Shown: one piece after another, positions 32,276 to 44,508 of the stretch
Layout: the number at the start of each line of letters is the position of its first letter
How positions within the stretch are numbered: position 1 is the first letter of the stretch
From: Pristionchus mayeri
Lineage: Eukaryota; Nematoda; Chromadorea; Rhabditida; Neodiplogasteridae
Length of the DNA stretch: 64,000 bases
Assembly: GCA_036245805.1 (NCBI GenBank)
Contig: BTRK01000002.1
Location: 11,776,689 to 11,840,688, forward strand
Direction of reading: 5' to 3'
Program-made: the position numbers and the translations under genes
The notes under the pieces: generated by a model
Database searches by the model: none
Seen by the model: only the letters and a program-made list of their open reading frames with translations
What the model was told of the DNA's origin: nothing

Positions 32276-33560
32276 TATTCGATGCATATTAGACTTCAGC
32301 ACCTTCTCGCCGATTGGTAGTTTGATTACCCATTCCTTCTCTCGGCATGACATCGGCCAGTCGAAGACTCTTGTATCCTGAATTTTAGCCTCCATAACAT
32401 TATTTGGCGAGCTTAATTCTTGTTTTACTTCTGTTACAATATTTATTAATCTCAAAACATTAACATTTGTTGTTATTTGGTTATTCAAAGATCAAGCACA
32501 ATAGTATCTTATAGGAGATGCAACTTCGGTTTCAAAGTTCTTAATATATAGTTCATCTTATTGTACAGCAGTTCCATGTTGTGCAAAACTGAAGAGATCC
32601 CAACAACAAAGTCAAAGTAGAGTAGGTTTAACGGATTGAGAAATGGAGATGGTCTGAAGAAAGGTGGGAGTACCACATACGCAGGCGTATCATAGCATGG
32701 TCCGCACCATCACCTGGATTTACCTGCATTTTATTTGTTGGCTCTAGTAGCCCGAACTATAAGAATCTCGAAATGTTTCCGTATTGCAAATTTTGGCAAA
32801 CGAGAACTACCGGTACACTATCGGCAAGGGGGTGTTTGCAAGGACATGTTCCAAATTTACTACAGAACTGATTTGAGAATATTTGGGCAACCTTATTGCC
32901 CGCAGAAATCACCTTTGGATGTTAAATTTTTGACTTGAGACGAATGCAAGATTACCATCAAATATTTGCCTTGATAAGGAAAAATATATAAAGAGTAGAA
33001 AAAACATTGTAAAGACGAGATAGATTCATTATATGTTTCCTTGATCTACATAATTTCCTACAATGAATTTTATTTTTAATTTTATTAATATTTTATTCTT
33101 TGGTTGTCCGGTATATTCTCAACATTCTAGCTAAGCGAACAATACCACCGAATACAATGAATTGAATGAATACCAATATGCGTGACTTGGATAGAAACAT
33201 TTTATGATGAGGAATGTTTGTTGACAATTTCTATTGAGAACGACATTAACACGAATGAAAATTTTTGTTCCTCAAATTTACTTCTTCGGACTGATCGATG
33301 TAAAAGTTGACAAACCCGAAGAATATCGTTGCAATTATCATGAATCCCACATTTTCCTGCGCGCATTGATATTTAAGTGAAGTAGCACTCACTTTCTTAT
33401 TATAGCTTTTACTTGATAATTGGTAAGTCAATCTTACGTATCCGGGCACGGCGTTAGCACATCCCGTTCATAATATTTTCTGCATGGATCTGCAAAAATT
33501 TGAATGAACCAAAGTACCTTTCTCATTGTTAAATGATGTATGGATGAAGCATATGTCAAA
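32276..33560 (-). CDS. possible membrane protein gene, scattered exons
   Basis: Minus-strand segments with exon-like borders: about 33490-33440 reads DPCRKYYERDVLTPCPD before GTAAGA, and 33362-33247 follows GCGCAG and encodes a hydrophobic helix (GFMIIATIFFGFVNFYI) ending in a stop. Further down, about 32385-32277 reads DTRVFDWPMSCREKEW to a stop. The first two could form a Cys-bearing loop followed by a last membrane helix; the third may be separate. No family is recognised and the junctions are uncertain. Confidence 0.25.
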
Positions 33561-33699
33561 TTTTAAATATAACTTATATAACACACCTCTTCTGAGAGAT
33601 TGCATGAAATCGAGACCCCAGGTTGACAAAATGTTCAAAGTGGTCGGATCTCTTCGAGATTATCATGGTAGGTGTCCCTAAGGCCCAGTATCTTTGTGC

Positions 33700-35555
33700 A
33701 CATACGGATTCCGCGAATTCTCAAAACTTCCTAAAAGCCGGCTCTTGAAATTTCGAAAATTCAAAAATTCATAACATCCTTCGCAATTGAGGTGCAGTTT
33801 CGTTCAAAAATGTACGGATTTTCAAGTAGAACAACTTTTATGTTGTTGCTTTTTGTAGAAAAGTCTAAGTGCAAAAAATCATTGTTCGTCTTAAATTTTT
33901 CTAATTATTTCAGGAGCGCGTGATCCAGGCATCACTCGATGATCTACTGGAAAGTTGTATGTAAACCTTTAACCTCCTAGTTTTAACGTTAATCTCACAC
34001 TTCAGATTTGCTATGAAAAGCAATGGAAATGGCTAGAGAACTATTAATCCTTCTCTAAATTTAAGCCAGAATGGCAAAAAGATCTCGAATGTAAGTAGTC
34101 CAGCGGAAATTTAAAAATCGAAACTCCTAAGAAGCGTCCATTGAATATTAAATGATCACCGCCTCACCACTCAGTCGGCTGTTCAAAGCGCAAATGACGC
34201 AACGCTCAACCGCAGCGCTTTGAGTTTGCTCACACCCATTACGCCAATCAGAAGTTTGGTAAGTGATCGGCGCCACGCGTATGTACAAACGTTTCGATTC
34301 AATGAACATTTCGATCTGAACAGCACATAAATTATTTTAATTTCTGAAGAACAAATTTCTATTTTTCCTTGACACATTCTCTCATATATCTAGCCGACAG
34401 GCGAGAATTGGAAATGGAGAGGCTAACAACAATAGTAGCAAGTCACAGTGCTACATATTTTCGTTTGTAAATGCAACCTGGATTGTTGCTTGTCATAATG
34501 AAGACTATACATCACCATATTGCGAGCTGAAACAACCATTCGATAGAAAATATATTTTTTTCGAAAATTGCGCACTCCAACCACCTAGCCAATCTATATT
34601 TTAGGGATGCTACATCTGACGCGGACAGGGTCAGCTTGCAATTATAGCAGCGAATTATCTGAAGGTAATATAAAAAGGTTTTCATGTTTCAGCAGCGCTA
34701 AATCTGTTCCGGATAGATTCAACATACAATTACAAAGGAATGCCATGTAAAACATTTGTCATCTCCCCTAGCGGATTCTCCGCAACGTGTCCGCTTGAAA
34801 TCATCTTCATTCTCTGATCGTTATGAGTACAAAATGATGAGCCAAATAAACAAAACTACGCATTTTCGCCTCAGAATTCGATATAATTCCAAACACCTCT
34901 TTCCCTGTAATGAAAAGATACAATGAAAACTAGAGTTATATTATTGGAAAGTTGTTGTGGTCTTTTCATGTATGTTTCAGCGACTTTATGCATCCAAAGA
35001 TCGTTTGTTTACCTAATGGAAATGAAACTTGCACGAAAATTCAACACACATTTTTTCCGGTTATAGAACATTACTCAAAACTGAGCACTCTAACTTTTTT
35101 TATCTAATCAAACTGAAGCCTTCTCGTTATCTTAAAATCTCAAATATTTGGCTAAATAAATGGTCGATGAATCTCCACTATTGCCAAGAAATTGCCACAA
35201 CGGTACATGCGAGGTGATGCTGAACACATGAATGCAAATGTAGAGTATAGTTTCCAGGAAATCTTTATAATTTGCGAACGATTAGAAGCACTCGAAGAAT
35301 AGTTTTTTAACTCGACCTAAGATCAAAGATAAAACGGGAGTCAGTCAACAAAATGGTTCTACTCTGGTGAGACAAACACGAAATGTAAAAGACAAGAATG
35401 TGATTAGCTAAATGATAGTCGCAATGAAAAAAATAAAACCACCCTTAATGATTAGTTGGATATAGAAAAAGACATACACAAATGAGTATTTGAAAACAAA
35501 ACATCTCACAACACAAAAAAATGGTGAGCAAATATCACGAGGATAAGTGATTCAA
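33700..35555. other. AT-rich non-coding region
   Basis: No exon, terminal repeat or RNA gene could be supported. Only short open frames without conserved motifs occur. Confidence 0.4.
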
Positions 35556-35563
35556 ATGCATGA

Positions 35564-36835
35564 TTAGCCCTCCATTTCATCCTCTTTTGACCATTTATTG
35601 ATCAGCCATTCAAGCATTTCTTTCGCAATCCCATCATCCATTGCTTTGTATGCTTCAGAATACTGAAATATTATACTTTAAATATGTCCAGATATGTACT
35701 TTATTTTAATTAAAAATATATATGTCAAGGGTGTAAGTCAACTGTTCGACAGAATGCTTTCTCGTCTGCCAAATGGTTGGAATCAGCCCAGTTTTAACCT
35801 TGGGTGCCCCAATGCAAAAGTAACGTTACAAGCTACATCCATGGCAGATGAACTCAGAATCAGGACTGGATCCAACTTGTAATTGATTTCAGCGTAGGGA
35901 AGGCACCCAAGCGTAAAACAGAGCTCATTCATTATTGGACGCCTCCACCTGAGCACGGTTGACAAGTTTGAATGGTGCACCTCGATCTGTTTGTAGATGG
36001 TCTTCCAGTCGTTATTATCATCAGTGACTTCCCAGACACAACGGCACTCCTCCTCAACCTGAAATATTTTCAGAAAGTATTTTATCTTACAAAAATAAAA
36101 TTCAATAAAAATAAAGCAAACCTCGCAAATGCTAAAATCGACTCCATATCCGAAGTGGAGAAGAATCTTAATCGGCAAACAGAGGTCAGCACTTCTTAGG
36201 AATTGAGCGATATCGTCAATTACGCACTGAAAAGCAGCTAGTAAATCGCAATTAATTGTTTAAAAACCCCCACCTTCACATTGAATTTCTTGCCGATTGC
36301 GACCATACGAGATAATGCATCTTCTGAAATCAATTTAATAGACGTAAGAAATTATGTTATAATAGGTATAATTTCACCCTTTTCAGCAAGGATCGTTCAA
36401 TTGTCATTTTGTCAATACGACCCGTCCTTTAGAAAACACATTTTGTACCTATTAATTAACCGGATTAACAAAATTCACCTTCAAAATTCTTCACTGGTGA
36501 AGGATAGATCCGTCGAAGAAACTCGATACATTCCTAAGAGAGTGTTTTTTCCGACGAAAAGCGCTACGCGCATAACAAAAATAATGTATCCGGAAAAAGT
36601 TACCTCATACTTCACTCCATTGATCACATATCTGTTTCCCGACGTATTCATATCGAACATTGAATGGAACACAGTAGACAAGTTGGAAAGGTACTGAAAC
36701 GACAAAGTTCATGCCGATGTTTGTTTATGTATCTCAGATCAAACCTGCTTATGGACATGTAGCTCCTTCTCCTCCACAATCAGAATGACGTTGCTCAGCA
36801 AAGAAGGAGAAGCAAAATCGATAAGTGTGTTGTTC
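35564..36835 (-). CDS. BTB/POZ domain protein, 5' end not found
   Basis: Exons whose phases all agree: 36835-36745, 36693-36604, 36533-36479, 36323-36274, 36226-36122 and one from 36058. The product reads SLLSNVILIVEEKELHVHKQ, STVFHSMFD, EFLRRIYPSPVKNFE and DALSRMVAIGKKFNV, which follows the nematode BTB fold (V-L-V, L-H-K, F-MF, F-LL-IYP-P). BTB domains dimerise and often link substrates to cullin-3 ubiquitin ligases. Many nematode relatives carry a MATH domain before the BTB; none is seen, and the first exon starts at a splice acceptor, so the 5' end is missing or elsewhere. The last long exon can end at a stop at 35783 or splice to 35662-35564 (YSEAYKAMDDGIAKEML), which resembles the usual C-terminus. 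Confidence 0.75.
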
Positions 36836-36899
36836 CTGCGAATTTAAGTTAAGGCAGGAGGCGATATGTTGCCAAAGGAAATGCTCCTTGCTGATAATT

Positions 36900-38140
36900 T
36901 TTTCCAACAATGTATCCCAACAAGGGCTTAAAACGACATCATCTGTGCATCAAATGTGAGCAGGGTGGGATGGACCATGCTCTCTCCCTCATTCCCCCTC
37001 CCTCTCGCTCTCCTTTGCCACCTTACTCTCACCCGCGGCGACTAGAGCGGACTCTCCCCCCAAGCTCGTCTCTTCCATCTATTGATGTACATGCGCAACG
37101 AGTACTCTTTTGCTTCCTCTGATTGGAGATATCATGAGAAATAGAGATAAGATATACTACAATATCCTGCCTCCTACCAACTTTTTGTGGTACCTCGTTG
37201 CGTTCTGCAGTATAGTGAGATATAACAATAGGCCAAGGTAGTCTCCTATTTTTGAGAAGTGTCATTTGTGAGGAATAAGCTTCGTGGTTGGGTAGGTCTG
37301 AGCACGACATAGCTACTGGTAGTGCAGAGCGACACTAGGTCGGATGACAACTGCGATGTCATACCGCCTTTGATACATCAAAGTCGGCATGATGTCATAG
37401 TTGTCATCCGACTTAGTACCCTGCACATCCGAAGATCGAAAAGCGAAGCGTTTTGGTAGGATCCGGGGAACCGAAATGGAGGAGAATTGAGATGCTCGAG
37501 GGCAATACCTGGATATTATTGTGGCGAGGAGTGAGAAGGAATAGAGGGGAGGCTCGGTCAACCGATCTGAGCGCAGAAAAGGGGCGCGAATGAACGAAAA
37601 TGAAGAAAACGATCGAATTCGACAAACAATAGCTATCTTTTGCATCAATCTAAGGATGATTTAATGATCAAAAGACCAGCTCCATTCATGTAGTTGAGAA
37701 TGAAGTGTGCCGCATATGCGACACGCTTGGTTATGGTATCAACACTTTTCTCGATGCCATGGAATGAAGAATGTTCAGTCCAGAAAACACAAACAAATCT
37801 CCATCCTTTCCCATTTTTTTAAACAAACCCATAACCACATGTCCCAAACTTGTATAATCTATCTATATATATATTATCAGGAAACAGCTCAAAAGCATGC
37901 AATCACTGCTGCAGACTTGGGGTCTTAGGCATACACTGTCAGGTATCCCAGACTAGTTAGGCGCTTTGAGCATTTTCGAAAAGGCGATTGACATTAAGCG
38001 ACTTGTCCTTGTTAGTGCTCCTGAGTTACCCCTGCGCCGCTCGCTCGACCAGCCGATATAGTGAGTGTAGTAGCTATGAGTAGCCACTGCAAGCTCCGCC
38101 CACTCGGCTCTGACACTTTCCCCCTCGAAAGCGAGATCAG
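36900..38140. other. intergenic repeats and a hairpin
   Basis: Contains part of dispersed repeat B (36960-37080), a hairpin of the CTAGGTCGGATGA family (37332-37416) and unassigned sequence. No gene was recognised. Confidence 0.45.
37332..37416. repeat. hairpin repeat, CTAGGTCGGATGA family, copy 1
   Basis: ACTAGGTCGGATGACAACT pairs with AGTTGTCATCCGACTTAGT around a short loop containing ATACCGCCTTTGATACATC. A related hairpin is at 56225-56291 with the same loop words (GCCGCCTTTGATAAATCA). It is probably a small MITE. Confidence 0.75.
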
Positions 38141-38153
38141 GGGGACACAGGCT

Positions 38154-38411
38154 TCATTCGAAACCAAATCACTAGCTTAAAAATGAATTTGGAAGCTCTT
38201 TTCATCCTCTATCGAATGAGCCTCCGTGACCCTGGAAAATCCATCTCTAAGTAGGTCAACATACAAGTTTTATAGAGCGACTTAGCCTAGAAAACTATAA
38301 AACTCGTATGCTGATCTACTGAGAAAAGGATTTTCCAGGGTCACGGAGGCTCATTCGAAAGAGGATGAAAAAAGCTTCCAAATTCACTTTTGAACGAATG
38401 ATTTGGTTGCG
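38154..38411. mobile_element. inverted-repeat element, about 110-bp arms
   Basis: GAATGAGCCTCCGTGACCCT (38215) pairs with AGGGTCACGGAGGCTCATTC (38338), and the flanking CATTCGAAACCAAATCA pairs with TGATTTGGTT downstream. No coding sequence; MITE-like. Confidence 0.75.
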
Positions 38412-38494
38412 AACTCATCATGTGTCTTTTCGATTTCGAAACGCGCATGGCTCGTGACTCTCTCCGCTTCCTCTCCTCCCTCTCCCTCCCCTCC

Positions 38495-38835
38495 CTCCAC
38501 CCGTCTCTCACCCGGCGTGACTAGAGAGCGCCCTGCCTACGTGAAAGCTCGTTTTCTTTCCCTGTAGGGTTCGGCGAAGCTCTACCCGATCGTTTGTAGA
38601 ATTGAAAAGACAATGGAGAAATAGGCTCCGCCCCTCTTTCTCTCGTCTCGCTTTTTGGACCTTTCACGTTATGCTCGATTCACCCACATTTTGGCCCATA
38701 TCTTGACTCAAACATTAGATATCGACCTATTTCAAAAAGTATGATCCTATTCAGTCCCATAGGGACACATTAACCCCAGAAATAGGCCTGTGTGATGATT
38801 TCTGTCAACCACCTTGCGGACCCTAGCTATGAGAA
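38495..38835 (+). repeat. dispersed repeat B, copy 2
   Basis: Direct match to 30425-30790 with the same order of landmarks (TCTCACCCGGCGTG, GGCTCCGCCC, TTTTGGCCCAT, CACCTTGCGG). It lies just downstream of a zinc-finger gene's stop codon. Confidence 0.75.
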
Positions 38836-38965
38836 TCCAATTTAGAATCCAACTCGTTGTTCCAAAATTATTACAATAAAACAAAGAATTAGTTGAATTG
38901 ACAAAATGCAGACAACGATTAGCTTCTTTAAAAAATGCAAAATGAGGTGTACAATGGTGATCGCA

Positions 38966-41900
38966 TTAAATGGGATGTCCCTTACTCTCGCGATGGTTCT
39001 TCAGCTCAGCAACCGTGAAAAATTTCTCAGTGCATGTTTTGCATCTGTGCGTCGGAATATTGTGCACGCGACACAGGTGTCGATCAAGGTCACACTGAAA
39101 GTAGGGGAGTTTGGTTTAGAGAGCAATGATCTGACTCTCTTCATATTGCACACTCTCTCGCATGTTAGAAAGCGAGAGAGTGTTCAATATGAAGCGAGTT
39201 AGACGATTACTCGGTTTGGATGGTGATGCCAAGAAATTGGATCTTTGTTTCGCGCAATTTTCACATGGAAGTTGCGAATGAAAAAGAAGAAAGTAATTTT
39301 GAAAGAAACGAATATATTCAATTAAAGTTATTGTAATGCGTAGAAAGTTATGTTGTTGAACGTGGTACTCAGCGGTACGGAACGGAACAGAGCAGGAAGA
39401 ATAAACAAAAATAATAAAAAAACTTCCTGCAGCACCTTTGTTGCGAAACTCATCGTACAAGTCCCATTGCCCGAACACGCGAATGGACGCTCTCCGGAAA
39501 ATATTTTATTGGTTATTATTATAATGCGGATTTTTTTCTCTGCTACGGTATCACTGATCTTTGTGTGCCGTCCTAATATCAAAGTTCTCTCAATTTGCTT
39601 AGGTGCATGGACACTTTCTATTATCAAAAGTTCATTTTGAACGTTTCTAAAATCGTTAAACATGTTTGAAGGTCAATACCAGTGTGGCGGCGTTTGTGAA
39701 CAATCAACGCTGCAGCGGAAGCATAAACACATTTACAGATATCGCATTTCCTATTTTTCGGTGTGTTGGGAGTGCCTGAAAAGCAGTTAAGACACCGGCT
39801 ACGAAAGATTCGAGTATTGGCCTGTTGCGACCGGACATGAGGGTGACCGATCCGGCTGAATTTTTTTCTGGGGGTACCCCTCCATACCCGAATGCACTTT
39901 AGATACTTAATTGGTACCATACTTGCTAAATCAGTAAGAAAAATCAGTAAGCTAAATCAGTAAAAACAGTAAGCGTAAAATTACAAATTTTCGGAATATT
40001 AAATTCATAATTTTTAAACCAACAAACATATGACCAATATTAGTGTGGATTATTGTTACACCTCACTAGGGGACATAAATAAGATATTTTGGAATTTTCA
40101 ATGTTGATCGCAAAGTGATTTTATTTTTCGAAAATTGGGGTTTGTCGAATGCTGCGAAAAATATTTATCCAAACAGGGAGCTCTAACAGAGTGCATTTTG
40201 TAGAGCGTGAAATTCTGCACAAACTCACCTTGAAAACCAAAAAATCGAAGAGGACCATTTTTCGAAAAATCCCCTCAAAAACATCGATTTGAAAAAAAAT
40301 ATTTTTAAACATTATCGTGTTGGTGCTCAAATTATTCGCCAAAGTGTGTAGAGTAATGTTTGTGTTGACAACTTTTCATAAAAATCATTACCTGAGTAGC
40401 TACATTCTCGTAAATGTGAACATTTTGCGAGGATTTTGGAATTCTGCGGAAATGTTGACTTTTACGAGGATGTATCTGCTAAGGAAATGATTTTTTTATG
40501 AAAAGTTGTCAACACAAACATTACTCTACACACTTTGGCGAATAATTTGAGCACCCTCACGATAATGTTTAAAAATATATTTTTTTCAAATCGATGTTTT
40601 TGAGGGGATTTTTCGAAAAATGGTCCTCTTCGATTTTTTGGTTTTCGAGATGAGTTTGTTCAGAATTTCACGCTCTACAAAATGCACTCTGTTAGAGCTC
40701 ACTGTTAGGATAAATATTTTTCGCAGCATTCGAAAAACCCAATTATGAATTTAATATTCCGAAAATTTGTAATTTTACACTTACTGTATTTAGCAAGTAT
40801 GGTACCAATTAAGTAACTAAATTGCATTCGGGTATGGAGGGGTACCCCAGAAAAAATTTCAGCCGGATCGGCCGACCTCATGTCCGGCCACTCCTGAATT
40901 CTTACTGAGCCGGTGTCTTAATACTGAGTTCACACCCACCCGCTCCTTCTAGGAAACCTTCCTAATATCCTACTCTCTAGACAGATTTCAAATTTCCGTC
41001 ATCATTGATTACTTTCTTGTGTAATTCAACAAAAAGGTTGGAAAATGTATTTTTATCTTCAATCTGATCAATTTTTCATCAAACGAATGATCGACTTACT
41101 ATATTTCTGTGCTGCAGCTTTTTTAGATGACTGGAGCCGATTTAAGTGTGTTTTTATGCTGGTTAAGCGGCTTTCCTCGCTGTACAAATTCTGCGACGAA
41201 TTCCTTCTGCCGGGCTTCTAAGTATCATTTATCAGTTCCAAAATCCGACCGCCCACTTCGGCGCACCACAGAGAATGAGGGGGCAAAGATGCTGCTGTCA
41301 AAGGTTATTTCTCTACGTGAAACACTGACCCTACGCACTTATTTTCATGAAATTTTATTTTTTGCTGTGCGGGTGTATGTGAATCCGTTCAGATAGTCTA
41401 TCATGAGTAAGCACAATAGATAATTTACATCGCCGTACCATTACACACACTATATTAGCCGAGTACTTCTAAATTAGGAAGTGAGTCTGGATAAGGCCAT
41501 TCTACATTCAGTGAGTCCTGAGGTTCGCCGACGTTTGCGAGAGGATCAACACCCGGAGCTTCATCGTATATGTATTGAGACATTTTTTTAGCAAAATTAC
41601 CTGTGATCAGTGACTAGATCATGCAGGAAAATATGTCTGGCGAATGGTGGGTACTCCAGACTGAATCTACTCAAATTGTCACGGGCCTAGCAGCGTTTTC
41701 CCACGAGCATAGTCTCGAAGACTGGATGTATTACCTTTACCTGCGCTCCTGAATCAATCTCATTCGCATTGTCCGCCACTGCTGCTTCGAAATTTTCCAT
41801 TGTCTCAACGATAACCGGATCTTGGACGAATGTTGTCTGGGCAACGCCCATTCCATCAAATTCCTGAAAAATAAATAGCCAAAATCAAAAGATTTCTTGC

Positions 41901-42341
41901 TCATTTCAATGTATAAATGCACTAACCATTTCAACCTTCGGTATCAGAAGCGGCATGTTATTGTCGACATAAAGCTCTTCGGAATCTCCCTCCTCCTTTA
42001 TCAGTTCATCTTCGCATGGAGGTTGAAGCTCCAACTGCAGAAAAGGAAAGAGTTTAACACAATTTTAAAATTTGAATCATTTGAATATTGGGGACTTCTG
42101 GTACAGTTGGCCCATCCCTCCACTCCAATATCATTTTTCATTACCTTCACACCGCAGATGAGTTGTATCATCGAAAATCAGAGAAAGACACCTAGACATG
42201 AGTGAAGCTGGGCAAGAAAGGGGGGGGGGGAATATCTAAGTAGTGCCGAAATTTGTATTACCACTGGAGTAGTATTCTCAATCTCCAAAGACGTCGCTTC
42301 TTCTGTTGCCTTCTCTTGAGATGGTTCAATAATGTAAAGAT
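38966..42341 (-). CDS. C2H2 zinc-finger gene 1, 5' exons missing
   Basis: Minus-strand exons: 42341-42262, 42034-41926 and 41863-41741 (acidic, as in EFDGMGVAQTTFVQDP), then finger exons at about 39780-39680 (CDICKCVYASAAALIVHKRRH), 39487-39428 (ERPFACSGNGTCTMSFATK) and a last exon 39094-38966 (CDLDRHLCRVH and CKTCTEKFFTVAELKNHRES) ending in TAA. C2H2 fingers bind zinc and usually DNA, so a nuclear regulator is likely. It is a diverged paralogue of the plus-strand gene at 45.2-48.9 kb, with the same finger order and the shared word ECSGNGTCTM/ACSGNGTCTM. The N-terminal exons present in that paralogue are not found upstream, where the Ly6-like gene begins. A TTAA-flanked palindrome occupies one intron. 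Confidence 0.6.
39132..39200. repeat. small hairpin in a zinc-finger intron
   Basis: ACTCTCTTCATATTGCACAC and CTCTCTCGC pair with GCGAGAGAGTGTTCAATATG. Its stem resembles the hairpins at 52094 and 52670 (CTCTTCAT...CACTCTCTCGC), so it may belong to the same MITE family. Confidence 0.7.
39791..40917. mobile_element. TTAA-flanked palindromic element
   Basis: Starts GACACCGGCT at 39791 and ends AGCCGGTGTC at 40917, with TTAA directly outside both ends (39787-39790 and 40918-40921). Most of the 1,127 bp is a long inverted repeat folding around 40435. There is no transposase. The TTAA duplication is the hallmark of piggyBac-type insertion, so a non-autonomous piggyBac-like MITE is the simplest reading. 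It sits in an intron of zinc-finger gene 1. Confidence 0.75.
41601..41740 (-). repeat. short interspersed repeat S, copy 1
   Basis: Inverse match to 56036-56170: GGTAAAGGTA, ATCCAGTCTTCGAGACT, GGGA-AAC-CTGCTAGGCC, AGTCTGGAGT-CCCACC, GATCTAGTCAC. It begins exactly at an exon end of zinc-finger gene 1, and its first bases (GTAAAG) serve as the splice donor. Confidence 0.75.
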
Positions 42342-42687
42342 CTAGAGGAGCATGGTTCGATTCAAGCTTCTCCTTAATTTAGTTGGTAATATAATTTGGA
42401 GTACATAACGAGAGTATTGGTAACGATTTTCTCGCATTTGAATCGTACCTTGAGTAGACGTATTTCCTCGAGATCTGAGGCTATTGTTATATCTCACTAT
42501 ACTGCAGAACGCAACGATTACTATCATCATACCTAAAGTAATGCGTACCGCATGACGCGTATCGTAAACCAATATTATCTGGAGTTACCGTAAACTGACT
42601 AACGTCGTTGGACCTACAGTACCTGACCACCATAACCAGCCATACAGTAACCTGTCCTACAGTAGCCTGACTACAGTACTTGCAGCG

Positions 42688-44508
42688 ATGCGATTTCTCT
42701 CCGTTATTCTCATCGCTCTCGCACTCCTCCCGCTCTCTACTGCAATCAAGTGCTGGTATGAAACCAATATCAATGGCCCATCCAGCCATTTTCAAATGGT
42801 AACCATAACGGAAAATAGTGTGTCGAGTCTCTTATCGTTTCAGGAGCAAATGGATTGCCCAGCTGGTGCTAATCCAGATAGCTCAGAATATTGCGGTTAC
42901 ATGGCATATGATGATGGCCGATTTGGCAACACCTGCATGCCGGAGCCCTGTTCCGATGGCCGCGTGAGGCGTTACATTTTTGGCACATCTTCGATATTTG
43001 GGCCACGCCCTTCCTTTCATTTCTTATGCCCTCCCTCTAGCAAAGGGATTATGTGACCGAAAATCAAGGTGAATTTCCTAGAAATTAGTTGGGAATGAGA
43101 GGAAGGTAGGGGGTGGGCCAAGTATCGAAGAAGTGCCAAATGGTAATTTCATGCAATTTCGTAGTTGGGCTGCTTCGAATGGAATGTATATGCTTCGGAT
43201 GGAATATCTCTTCCTCTGGTTTCTCCCAACCAGCTGCTGGGAAACCCGCCAACAACTGGCCAGAGCACTGGTTATTAACTGGTCAGGGCACTGGTTAGCA
43301 ACTGGTTAACAACTGGTCAAAAACTGGTTAACCAGTTAGAATGGGCGGAGCTTAGGCTAACCAGTTGGTAACTAGTGCCCTGACCAGTTGTTGGCGGGTT
43401 CCCCAGCAACTGGTTGGGAGAAACCAGAGCCGGTTGATAGGCGAGAGAGTCTGGTGACCAGAATTATGAACTCTTCTTCAAGGGAGAGCTGTGCAACGCG
43501 GGTAATGAGACGACTTACCCGAAACCGCTAGAGTGCTGGCAGGAAAACACGGCATCAACAGAAGCAAAGGTGAGACGATGCAACCATTGTTGCCCAATCG
43601 ATTGGTAGGTCAATGGTAGGTCAAGACTAGGTACCGTACCCAATCGATAGTACAGTACCACGGTCCAACCCAAATTTGTGAAAAATCAGCCAGTAACCCA
43701 ATTTCTAACGAACCTTACACGCGCCTGAATTTAAGACCCATTTTTTCCTACCTTACAAGGACACTTGCACTATTGTTCCACGTCTATAAAATTGTCAAAA
43801 ATTTGTTCCAGAAGCCCAGGGTCTGCGCCTCCGAGATTTACAGCTTCGAGTACTGCATGTCGGTGGACTACGGTAACGGCACGGGTATCAAGGACAGCGC
43901 ACCCACACCCTCGCCCACGTCACATGTCTGCAAGAAGGTGAATAATAGGGTTTCAAATTTCAGGCAATTTTAGGTGTCGGGGTGTGTTTAAGGTGCGCTA
44001 GATAGCTGATAAGCTCATAAACTATGTAACGCGCCAGAAACATACCCGAAACTGCGCCTAATTGATCTGAAAATTAAAACACTAGTAAATAAGGGCCGAC
44101 ATTTGTTGTTGCTTGTTAGCATTTTTTGGAATGTACAGCTTTTTCTATGTTGTTTGTTCAAGTAATTCGAATTATGTTGTTCCAGGAAGACTGCACGGCC
44201 CAGAAGGACGAGAAAACGGGCAACAAAGTGACCACATGTTGCTGCAAGGGCGCCAAGTGCAACGTGAAGGATCCCGTGAAGAAGGATGGGACCAAACCCA
44301 AGTCGAGCCCCGGCCCCAAGCCAAATCCTGGCCACAATACCATCCAGATCCCAAGTCGAGCTCCGATCCCAAGTCAAATCCTGGCCACAATACGACCCCC
44401 GATTATAAGGCGAAGCCCACAGCCAAACCGGCATCCAACCCTGCAGCCGCCCCGACCGTCCTCCTCCCACTTGCTGCTGCAGCGGCAGTGATTGCTGCAC
44501 TATTCTGA
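42688..44508 (+). CDS. Ly6/uPAR-like GPI-anchored protein, frameshift in last exon
   Basis: Five exons with agreeing phases: 42688-42798, 42844-42963, 43462-43569, 43812-43937 and 44186-44508. A signal peptide (MRFLSVILIALALLPLSTA) is followed by a Cys-rich ectodomain: IKCWYETN, CGYMAYDD, GELCNAG, ECWQEN, CASEIYSFEYCMSVDYG, EDCTAQKD and TTCCCKGAKCNV. The CC-x3-C-N ending and spacing suit a three-finger Ly6/uPAR fold. A Pro/Lys/Ser linker and a hydrophobic tail (PTVLLPLAAAAAVIAALF) suggest a GPI anchor at the cell surface. The linker and tail are in a frame one base off from the Cys-rich part, the shift falling at about 44335-44345 inside a duplicated PNPGHNT-type repeat. It could be a base error, or a real mutation that would remove the anchor. 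Confidence 0.75.
42979..43143. repeat. inverted repeat in Ly6-like gene intron 2
   Basis: TTTGGCACATCTTCGATATT with GGGCCACGCCCTTCCTTT pairs with GAGGAAGGTAGGGGGTGGGCC and AGTATCGAAGAAGTGCCAAA. MITE-like. Confidence 0.7.
43218..43430. repeat. AACTGGTCA-rich inverted repeat in Ly6-like gene intron 2
   Basis: CAACCAGCTGCTGGGAAACC pairs with GGTTCCCCAGCAACTGGTTG. The loop side holds many short copies of AACTGGT in both orientations, so the unit can fold in several ways. It adjoins the inverted repeat at 42979-43143. Confidence 0.75.

Noticed and set aside
36281..36697. 138-residue plus-strand frame
   Set aside because: It overlaps three in-phase BTB exons on the other strand and is their shadow.
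44015..44500. 161-residue minus-strand frame
   Set aside because: Antisense of the Ly6-like gene's last exon and linker repeat.
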